From: Symsagittifera roscoffensis
Lineage: Eukaryota > Xenacoelomorpha > Acoela > Convolutidae
Direction: 5' to 3'
DNA length: 64,000 nucleotides
Assembly: GCF_963678635.1 (NCBI RefSeq)
Contig: NC_087062.1
Coordinates: forward strand, 74,948,349-75,012,348
Part shown: in pieces, positions 56,215 to 64,000 of the stretch
How the letters are laid out: each line of letters begins with the position of its first letter
Position numbering within the stretch: the first letter of the stretch is position 1
Position numbers and translations under genes: made by a program
Notes under the pieces: model-generated
The model's input: the letters and a program-made list of their open reading frames with translations, nothing else
What the model was told of the DNA's origin: nothing
Database searches by the model: none

Positions 56215-57181
56215 TATAATTACTATAATGTGTCCCCCTTTTTTAAAATTTTCAACCGCCAACCTCTATCTTAACCAGTCCCCCTTCTAACCCCCCCCCT
56301 TATTTAGCCCCCTCGTAAGTCGAAAATTACCCTCAGCGCGATGGGTGCTAAACCACTCAAGAGAAAACCGTAGAACCTGTTTCCAAGCTCTGCTCAAGTA
56401 AAAACGTTTCCTCAAAACAGTGGGTATTCGCTTACTCAATTTTACACCTATTTCCTATAAAGTAAAATGGATTTTAACGATACCCGTTTCACCAAACAGG
56501 ACCTCTGTGAACCTCCTTCCGTTTGCCATGTTTTGCTTTAATCACACTGCTGGCTGGTCACCTGCCGGTTGGTCACACTTTCCCCCTGGGCAGGTCACCT
56601 GTTCTAGTCAAGTCTCCCAGGGGTCAAGCCTCCTTGTTGTCCGCTTTCCCACCTCGCTGGGCACCTCTTCCAGCCAAATCTCCTACCGGTCCGTTGCTAT
56701 CAAAAGCTATCTGAAAACCTTACAACGCCACCACACTTGGGTACCTATAAAACGTTGCTGATTTGATCGAGACGATCGGTCTTCTTGGAAAACAGTATGG
56801 GTATACTATTTTAATTAATATAAAGTTTTGATCCACTTAATCTGGAATTCAAAGTCACTGTCTTTTTTATGTTTTATGGTTTTTTGTTCCTATTTCTAAT
56901 CTTTTTTGTGCTTTTATTTTGCTTTTTTTTCGTTTTTTGTCCCCCTAGTGACCCCCCTTACTCGGTTAGCTAGGCCTCGTTTCGGAAGGCGCACAGGGCA
57001 ATTTTCTCACATTTTCTTAAAAAGATATCACGGTAAAACAGAAACTGAACACGTTCCCGTTGAACTGTACTACCGGTACTCTAGAATGGGCATGTATCCC
57101 GGAGCTGTGTGAAGTGAGTTTGATCCCGTAGTCTTGATGCCGTGAAAACACCCAGGAGCGCCATAAAAACACTATGTAACA
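56215..57181 (-). mobile_element. LTR-like region of the - strand element
   Basis: On the - strand it starts TGTTACATAGTG at 57181, then TTTTTATGGCGCTCCTGGGT, and runs about 965 bp to the possible primer site. The same start occurs in + orientation at 61766. It contains A-rich and C/G-run segments. No second LTR for this element is in the window. Confidence 0.55.
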
Positions 57182-58615
57182 GTCGCCTACTTAAGTCACA
57201 TATGAGGTTAAAGAAAAATAGGCCCTAAAACCATTGGTTCAGGAGTCAGGGACACTATCTCTTGTGTTTTTTTTTACCTCAAGCGGTCGGTTCACTTGCG
57301 ACATGAGACTAAAACCCTTGTTACAGCTTAAAGGCCACTACCAAAATACCCCCCGCTCTAGAAATAAAAACGCCCCCATACATAGGTCTCCAAATATCTA
57401 AAATACACGAACGCCGTTGAAAACAGGGTCGGAACCTTACGTATAATTACTTTTTATTAGACAGTGGACCTTTGATCCATTTCAGATGAATCAATCTAAA
57501 AACTCTCCATAACTCAACATAACAAAATAAAACACACTCAATAAATTTGAACTTGGTACTCACATACCGACATGACCTCTAGAAAAGAGTGTTTAAACTA
57601 TAAAGCAACTGTAGAATTGATGGGTAATTAGGTTTAACTCCAGAAGTTTGTATTGAATAAGTCTTAGCTCAAGAAATAAGTTTTGAGTCTGGACCATTGG
57701 GAGACTTCGGCTGTACACCTTTCTACCGAAGGTTCACTCTGGTCCACTCGAATTTACTCTCCCTTCACTCGTGATTACCTTCTGTCTCCTACCAAGAATA
57801 AGACAGCTCTACTCTCGTTCGAATTATGTATCGGAAATTGCGAATAGCAATTTCCTGCTGCTATTTTTTGTTGACTACTTTCCCGCAATTGTAGTTCGAA
57901 TCTTCGTCTTATTTTTCTGATGTTTTCAGTTGTCGCGAGAAACTTGAGCATGACATGCTCAATTCGAATTTTTGAAAAATTGCGTTTCACCCAAAAATCA
58001 AGACCAAACGTTTTTCTCAAGGTCAAACTTCCACATATGACCGACTGGCACACATAATGTTTTGGTTAACAAACCTACAGCTTTCGGTTTTGATGACTCG
58101 TTTATCCGTCTCATTTCCTCTGATTCTCGAATTGCATTCAGAGGTTGAGTGTATATGTTTCTTTTTCTTTCGAAAGGCTTGTGTCAAGCGGTGTTCCTCA
58201 AAGAAGAACCTCGGCCCTTCTTAAATCCTAGCTGCTTAATGCTGTAAACTTTCTATTCCATATGTGTTCGCTGATGACTCAAAACTTCTATGCAGTGACC
58301 CATGCTTGAACAGTTTACTGTCTGAAATACACGGAGTTTCTTTCTGGTGAAACTCATTGGCTCCTATTTTCATTCTGACCAAACAAAACTAATCTCAAAA
58401 GTTTTCTCTCCCATCTTCTATCTAAATAACGCATCACTCGAATGTTTTGGGCAAACCAAAGTTTGGGTGCTCTCATTTCTTCAAACTTATCTTGTAACGA
58501 CCATGTTGGCTCTCGTATTGGGGAAAGGTCCCGATGTTTTTATTATTAAAGAGAAATGTTCCATTTAATCCCCCCTGTCAAATTGGAAATATTAAGTTCA
58601 TATCTCTTGTGTACG
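57182..58615. other. Stretch without a recognised gene
   Basis: Holds unremarkable frames only; the 92-codon - strand frame at 58053-57775 is not recognised. It may be part of older retroelement debris. Confidence 0.4.
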
Positions 58616-59166
58616 TGTGCCATTCTGCCAGATGGCACAGCGCAACCTTCCGGTGACACGAAAAAGAACGAATAAAGGCCTTATTAAAGAAAAAGTATTG
58701 CGAAGGAGGGTAGGAATATTCAGAATTTTTATTTTCAAAATTTCGATTGAAAAGTGAATATTTCTGAGAAATAGAAAAAGACGGCCATCTTGACGAAAAA
58801 CGACGAAAAAACAGAAGAACGACAAATATTGTGGAAAACGGTCGCACAAGAGACGAAAAAACGAAGCCTCTTATCGTGGCAACAAAGCACGATAAGACCC
58901 TTATCAGCGGATATTAGTGGAGAGGGAAGCTTCAGTGGGGAAGGAATATTCCACGGAACCCTCCCGTACCACAAATTGGAAGAGATGAGGACGTTATCTC
59001 AGGAAGATTCCGGGAGCGGATGCTTGGTCCCCCAGAGACTGTTATATGTGAAGGGACTATATAAAACTGACTGTATAGCTACTTGGATGTCGTGAAACTT
59101 TAAATTAACACCGGTATAGTTTGATATTTTAGAATATGAGTAGCTAGAAAGAGGAAAGGGTCAATT
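58616..59166 (+). repeat. 551-bp LTR-like direct repeat, copy 1
   Basis: Starts TGTGCCATTCTGCCAGATGG and ends GGAAAGGGTCAATT. Copy 2 is at 60281-60833 with about 90% or better identity by eye. It contains a TATA box near its 3' third and a hairpin module (CCTTCCGG ... GAAGGAGGGT) at 58646-58711. The two copies flank 1.1 kb with no gag or pol frame. This could be an LTR pair with an internal deletion, or two solo LTRs. Confidence 0.65.
59058..59066 (+). promoter_or_regulatory. TATA box in LTR-like repeat 1
   Basis: TATATAAAA in the context GGGACTATATAAAACTGACT, about 105 bp before the repeat's 3' end, as expected for an LTR promoter. The same box occurs at 60725-60733. Confidence 0.5.
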
Positions 59167-60280
59167 CATCTCCAATGGATTTAATATAGAACTGTCACAC
59201 AAAAACATATTAAAATAGGTTGTTCGAGCCGTGTTTTTAATGACAATCACGTAGTCTGAGGATCCGAGACTCAGCTATGTGGTTGTTTTTGTGATGTAAA
59301 CGAAAGCTGATCAAAAATCGTTTGACTGATGGCCTAAAAATAGTAATTTTTTACTTAGCCCTAAACAGACCAGAAAATCAACTGGCAAGGTAGAGACGGT
59401 GAAAAACGAGTAGGATTAAGGTAACTGACGCCTGCCAGTCGTTAATAGGTACTTTTTCTACGCTCCGTCGCTGTGTAAAGTCCTGGAAGACAGCGAAGTT
59501 GAAGATCAGGATGGAGAAGCGATGGAGTGAAGACGTGAACAAAGAAGAGAAGAGAAGGAGAAAAAAAACTTGATTGTCTTTGTGTGCTAAAACTTGAACC
59601 AATCAACCAAGTTTTGATTATTGAACTTGTTAAACTTTTTGTTTTGATTTAGTTCGGTCAAACCAAACTTTGAAAATTGTTACAATTGTTCAAATTGTTG
59701 AAAGAAAATTTTAGTTATACTATTTATGTATGTATATACAGAACATAGGTGAGTATATTTACCTATTTAAACACGATTGAAGTTTTTAACCTGTGTAAGA
59801 CACAATTTCACTGTGCGGCGACATGGTAAGTTTGAGTAAACTCGCTCGAGAAGGGTGAGTGACTCAATAACTTTCCTAGCCACAGAGTTTCTTAGTTTTA
59901 ATATTGAAAGGACCGCATAAATAACTGATTATACTTGGTGAGTGACGTTAAGTTAATTTTAACGGGTGCGTGGCCGTGTCACGTCCCAACTTTTTAAACA
60001 CAAAGAGCGAAAAGAAGTTTTATGGCAAGACGACGTAAGTATTCAGAAAAAAGTTTTATCTAGGACACTCCTCATGGTGCAAATTTTGTGAAAATGTTGA
60101 AAAGCAGTGAAATGTAGTACGATGCCATTTGTGAACACGTAGTGAGTTGAGGTGGAGTAGATAAATTTCACTTTCTTATGCGATTTGTAAGATTGATTAC
60201 AGAGAACTGGAACACTACTTGACGATAACCCGGTGTTAAGCGATCAATAGGGACATTGATGGGGACTTGTCCGGGGAGTA
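59167..60280 (+). other. Sequence between the LTR-like repeats
   Basis: The segment 59167-59470 is a diverged match of 61425-61745: GTAGTCTGAGGATCCGAGAC with GTGGTCTGGGGATACTGAGA, and GGTAGAGACGGTGAAAAAC in both. No coding frame is recognised. Confidence 0.5.
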
Positions 60281-60833
60281 TGTGCCATTCTGCCAGATGG
60301 CCCAGCGCAACCTTCCGGTGACACGAAAAAAAACGAATAAAGGCCTTATTAACGAAAAAGTATTGCGAAGGAGGGTAGGAATATTCTAGAATTTTTATTT
60401 TTAAAATTTCCATTGGAAAGTGAATATTTCTGAGAAATACAAAAAGACGGCCATTTTGACGAAAAACAACGATAAAACAGAACAACGCCAAATAGTGTGA
60501 AAAACGGTCGCACAAGAGACGAAAAACACGAGGCCTCTTATCGTGGCAACAAAGCACGATAAGACCCTTATCAGCGGATATTAGTGGAGAAGGAAGCTTC
60601 AGTGTGGAAGGAATATACCACGGAACCCTCCCGGGACACAAATTGGAAGAGATAAGAGCGTTATCGCAGGAATATCACGGGAGCGGAGGCTTGGTCCCCC
60701 AGAGACTGTTTTATGTGAAGGGACTATATAAAACTGACTGAATAGCTACTTGGAGGTCGTGAAACTTTAAATTAACACCGGTATAATTTGATATTTTAGA
60801 ATATGAGTAGCTAGAAAGAGGAAAGGGTCAATT
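60281..60833 (+). repeat. 553-bp LTR-like direct repeat, copy 2
   Basis: Same ends as copy 1, offset 1665 bp. Flanks differ on both sides (GGGGAGTA before, GTGACATTCG after), so the repeat borders are well defined. Confidence 0.65.
60725..60733 (+). promoter_or_regulatory. TATA box in LTR-like repeat 2
   Basis: TATATAAAA in the same context as in copy 1. Confidence 0.5.
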
Positions 60834-60893
60834 GTGACATTCGACCAGAATGTGAAAAATGCAATCTCTGCAGAATTCGGAATTTTAGCAGTA

Positions 60894-60962
60894 AGCCTTC
60901 CGGATTGGTGGTTTTTATGAACTAAGGGCGTTATTGGAACGTTTAGCCAAACGGTGAAGGCT
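60894..60962 (+). repeat. Hairpin module
   Basis: Outer arms AGCCTTC (60894-60900) and GAAGGCT (60956-60962) pair perfectly. Inside, CTAA (60922) pairs with TTAG (60943) and CGTT (60929) with AACG (60938). The other modules listed share the outer CCTTCCGG element. Confidence 0.65.
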
Positions 60963-61230
60963 GGAATATTCTAGTATTTTAAAATTTCAAAAATTCGAAT
61001 GATGACGTCACATTTCTGAGAAATGCTGAAACGGCCATTTTAACAAAAAACGAGTGAAAGAACACAACAACCACATTAGTTGCGCGGACGAGAACAACTT
61101 TATCGAAATTGAAGAAGTCGAAATTGAAGAAAAACAGCAGCAGATTGCAGAGAACGTTCCGAGTTGCAACTATTGTGCTGCTACAATAGTTGCAAGGCCG
61201 TTGCGAACAACGGTGAAGGGTAAGAAACCA

Positions 61231-61298
61231 GCCTTCCGTGTTGTCGTGAAATCGAACTTAAGGAGCTTGATTCACCGGATTCAAGAATCCGGAAGGGT
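61231..61298 (+). repeat. Hairpin module
   Basis: GCCTTCCGTG at the left and AATCCGGAAGGGTC at the right. A perfect inner palindrome CCGGATTCAAGAATCCGG lies at 61275-61292, and ATCGAACTT pairs imperfectly with AGCTTGAT. Confidence 0.65.
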
Positions 61299-61424
61299 CT
61301 CGGGACGGAAAACTTTTATTGACTCATATGAACTTTTAGCATCCTGTCATGTTTTGACTTGAATTTAATTGATATTTGGATTAGTTTTGACAAGGATGAG
61401 GTGCTAAGAGTTGGGGGGGGGGGA

Positions 61425-61765
61425 AAGGGTTGATCCATCTTCGATGGAGATGATGATTTTTATCTACTGAACAAAAACAATAGTAATATAATAAGTAGTA
61501 GCCCTGTTTTTAGGAATGACCTCGTGGTCTGGGGATACTGAGACCCAGCCATGAGCTCACTATTTTTGCATGTAATTCAGTTAATTTGAGCGTTCTGGTC
61601 GAAGCCGGAGAACAGTAACGTTTTTATCGACCCGATGTAAGAAAGACCACCGAAAAGTACTGGCTTGGTAGAGACGGTGAAAAACATGCAAAGCTCTGTT
61701 TAGACGCTAGCCAGTCGTCTTAAGACTTAGTTTTGTTATCCGTCGATATGTATTTTCCGGGCGAA
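61425..61765 (+). repeat. Diverged copy of 59167-59470
   Basis: Shares GGTAGAGACGGTGAAAAAC and a GCCAGTCGT block with the earlier copy. It lies directly before the TGTTACAT LTR-like start. Confidence 0.55.
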
Positions 61766-61925
61766 TGTTACATGTATGTTTTTATGGCGCTCCTGGGTGT
61801 TATTGTTTCATAACATCATGACCGGCGGAACCGTTAACGAGCACTCCGCGCCGAGCGGATGCTCACATTAACGCCATTAATAGGCCTAAACTGCCGGGGC
61901 GGAAGGGTAGTTCGGAACGCGGAAG

Positions 61926-61990
61926 CCTTCCGGATTACCGTGAATAGTTTTTTAACCTAGTTAAGACCGAAAATTCACGAACCAGGAAGG
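61926..61990 (+). repeat. Hairpin module
   Basis: Outer CCTTCCGG (61926) and GGAAGG (61985). Inner stems GTGAAT (61940) with ATTCAC (61972) and TTAAC (61952) with GTTAA (61960) are perfect. Confidence 0.7.
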
Positions 61991-62528
61991 GTGGGGGGAA
62001 TCATGAACCCCTCATCCCCTGAGTGGTTTGTGACCAAAAACACTTATAGATATAAGCAAAACCAAACAAAAAGTACCCAAGAAAAACAAAAAACATAAAA
62101 AATAACCGAAAAAACCAAAAACAGTAAAAAAGTAAAAAATCAGTAGAAATCATCCCCCCAGACAAGATGTGATTCAACCCCCCCGTTTGTTGTTGATAGA
62201 TATATTGTTGTTACAGGCATTTATATCAGTCAGGATTGTTACGATCAATTTTGTGGCCCGTTTGTGAGGCTTGTACTGTAGGGTTATTTGAGCATTTAAG
62301 CACTTTAATGACAAATTGCGCTCAATCCGGAAGGGTCAGCTGATTTGCGCTCAATTCGGAAGGGTCCTGGGTGAAGACCGATCCGGCAAGCAGTACAAGG
62401 AGCAACAAGAAGGGGCTCAACGACAACAACAATCGACTGTTGGGTATCGTTAACAAGTTTTGTATCCCTTTTGGTACAAAAAGTAAGATAGTAATCTGTG
62501 GGGGGCTCGACAGTGCTGCACTGTAGTG

Positions 62529-62597
62529 ACCCTTCACCGAACTGCGAATATCCGAGTTAAGCACCTTAATTCGGATAATAAACAAACCCGGAGGGGT
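62529..62597 (+). repeat. Hairpin module
   Basis: Outer ACCCTTC (62529-62535) pairs with GAGGGGT (62591-62597) with one G-T. The inner 13-bp stem TATCCGAGTTAAG (62549-62561) pairs with CTTAATTCGGATA (62565-62577) with one G-T and a 3-base loop. Confidence 0.75.
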
Positions 62598-63006
62598 ATA
62601 GTATCACTAATATTATTATTTATATAACCTATATTAATAGTCTTATATCGTTTTTCAGTGAAAAACAACGAAAACAGACCGGTTTTTAGGGTCAAAATAG
62701 CGATATTTTGATCCCCCCACAAGTCGCGATTTTTGAGATATCGATGTTTTTTGAAACGGAAAAAAGCGCTAAGTTAGTGTGTTACATCGTAACTGCACTA
62801 CTGTAATAGGTAGAACCGGTTAACTTTAGTTCGGAAGTGGTTGGAACTAGTTTGGTACAAAAAACCAAATTTTCCCATTTTTTGATAGTAAGAAACACTA
62901 TAAAATCAGAAAATTTTTTGAAATCTTTGAGTTAGGACAGTAAAAATAGTTGTTCGGACAACGTCCACTAGTGAATCTACGAGTTTTAAAACCCGCTACC
63001 CGAAAG

Positions 63007-63074
63007 CCTTCCGGGTTGCAGAGAAATCGAACATAACGTGTTTGATTTGGTGGATTCATCAATCCGGAGGGGTC
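63007..63074 (+). repeat. Hairpin module
   Basis: The outer 12-bp stem CCTTCCGGGTTG (63007-63018) pairs with CAATCCGGAGGG (63060-63071) with two G-T pairs. The inner 10-bp stem AAATCGAACA (63024) pairs with TGTTTGATTT (63039) with one G-T. Confidence 0.75.
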
Positions 63075-63581
63075 CAGGTAGCATAGTTTTTCGCTAAATT
63101 TTTCTACAAAAGCGTTTTAGATCGGGTCTTTTGCATTGAACTAGAAGAGTATAGGCCTTCTGAGCTCAGATCAATAATTTTTAGGTCGAAAGGACCAGAT
63201 TTGCGGAAAAAGTTAGGCGGAACCTATAAGAGAGAAAATTTTTGAGTTTGGAAGAAAGACGTTTTAGTTAATAACTTTGGAACTACTGAGCATATTGAGT
63301 TGATCTTGGTACCAATAGATCAGAAATTAGCTGAACTTACTAGTAGGAAAGAGAATTACTCGAAAAAGCGAGCGAGAAAATTTTTTGAGATTGTTTTTAG
63401 CAAATTACACAAATCCGGAGGGGTACACCCTTCACGTTTTATAAATTTTTCTGAAAAACCCTTATACCCCTACCAAAAGTTGATAGCGATTGAACTAAGT
63501 AACTTAGGACAGTTCTAGACAAAAAGGGAGGGCTGAAGGCACAAGACAACCATAATAGAGTCGAAATTAGGCAAGTGATAA

Positions 63582-63641
63582 GACCCTTCACCGTTAGTGT
63601 GAATTGTCAAATAAGTGCCTTAACTTCAATCCGGAGGGGTC
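63582..63641 (+). repeat. Hairpin module
   Basis: Outer 8-bp stem GACCCTTC (63582) with GAGGGGTC (63634), one G-T. The inner stem is weak (TAAG/CTTA, 3-base loop). Confidence 0.6.
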
Positions 63642-63699
63642 TAGGAAAGGACCCTATACCCTTCCCAGTTAATTCAAACAGCATAAAAGCAACACAGAA

Positions 63700-63960
63700 C
63701 GTATCCGGAGGGGTATAAGCTGAAATTAAGAAAACTACAAAAAGCTACTTTGACAGAGCTAAGGGCTCCCAATCCGGAGGGGTCGAAATTTTTCAAAGTC
63801 AGAGGGGTCCGAATCCGGAGGGGTCTACTTTCCACAAAACCGGAGGGGTCCGAATCCGGAGGGGTCTTATAGTTGCTAATTCGGAGGGGTCCAAATCCGG
63901 AGGGGTCCATATTCTGACAGTCCGGAAGGGTCCTATTTGTGCCAATCCGGAGGGGTATCA
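63700..63960 (+). repeat. Cluster of AATCCGGAGGGGTC motifs
   Basis: About nine or ten copies of a 14-base motif (core CCGGAGGGGT) with irregular 15-60 base spacing, for example near 63707, 63771, 63813, 63840, 63854, 63894 and 63945. They are all in the same orientation and lack the 5' arm seen in the hairpin modules. The array may continue beyond the window. The frame on the - strand reading PSGFGPLRI repeats is a by-product. Confidence 0.85.
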
Positions 63961-64000
63961 TTTTATTAAGGACTTAGGTAAACGAAAGAAAGACTAAAAA

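Larger units (their letters stand above)
61766..62700 (+). mobile_element. LTR-like region in + orientation (right border uncertain)
   Basis: Starts TGTTACATGTATG, then TTTTTATGGCGCTCCTGGGT, the inverted counterpart of the - strand element's start at 57181. It is followed by the same kind of C/G runs and long A-rich tract (62050-62150). Two hairpin modules lie inside the listed span (61926 and 62529). The true 3' border cannot be seen. Confidence 0.45.

Noticed and set aside
57775-58053. 92-codon - strand frame as a gene
   Set aside because: No recognisable motif, lies in retroelement debris, and no supporting context.
61054-61362. 102-codon + strand frame as a gene
   Set aside because: It overlaps a hairpin module and repeat sequence, has no recognised motif, and its second half follows the palindromic repeat.
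63674-63961. Protein with PSGFGPLRI repeats
   Set aside because: By-product of the CCGGAGGGGT motif array; spacing between motifs is irregular.
54700-64000. CRISPR array
   Set aside because: Repeats are either contiguous (62-bp minisatellite) or irregularly spaced 14-mers with unequal spacers, in a eukaryotic genome with no cas genes.

Overview
Invertebrate animal (metazoan) nuclear DNA, AT-rich, with spliceosomal introns and many transposon relics. Three host genes lie head to tail on the + strand and were assembled by matching exon phases and splice sites. They are the 3' part of a SHC adaptor gene (2654-5901, 4 exons in window), a complete lipase maturation factor gene closest to LMF2 (14847-32138, 9 exons, about 679 aa), and a complete actin-related protein 3 gene (32980-42272, 7 exons, 423 aa). 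The presence of SHC points to an animal. The exact clade cannot be fixed from this window.

Layout: 1-2653 is intron or upstream DNA of SHC with interspersed repeats. 5902-14846 is a gene-free stretch holding degenerate satellites, a decayed non-LTR reverse transcriptase and a palindrome. 14847-42272 holds LMF2 and ARP3, whose introns are packed with one strand-biased interspersed family (called family A here), tRNA-derived SINEs, a dead mariner-like element, MITEs and tandem duplications. 42273-51730 is mostly featureless AT-rich DNA with two MITEs and one orphan reading frame. 51740-57181 is a decayed LTR retrotransposon on the - strand (LTR-like end, leader with a 62-bp minisatellite, gag with two zinc knuckles, start of the aspartic protease). 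58616-64000 is a second LTR-element-like zone on the + strand, rich in repeated hairpins and a CCGGAGGGGT motif array that runs off the window.

The three host genes have unrelated jobs: receptor tyrosine kinase signalling, ER lipase folding and actin branching. Nothing suggests an operon. The most unusual points are: (1) a dispersed hairpin module at 58.6-63.7 kb whose inner stems differ in sequence but keep pairing; (2) two GC-AG introns in LMF2, each required by reading frame; (3) an exact 99-101 bp piece of the last LMF2 exon pasted between two tandem repeat copies about 7 kb upstream in the same gene; (4) hairpin-forming minisatellites in the leader region of both LTR-element zones; (5) strong strand bias of the family A repeats.
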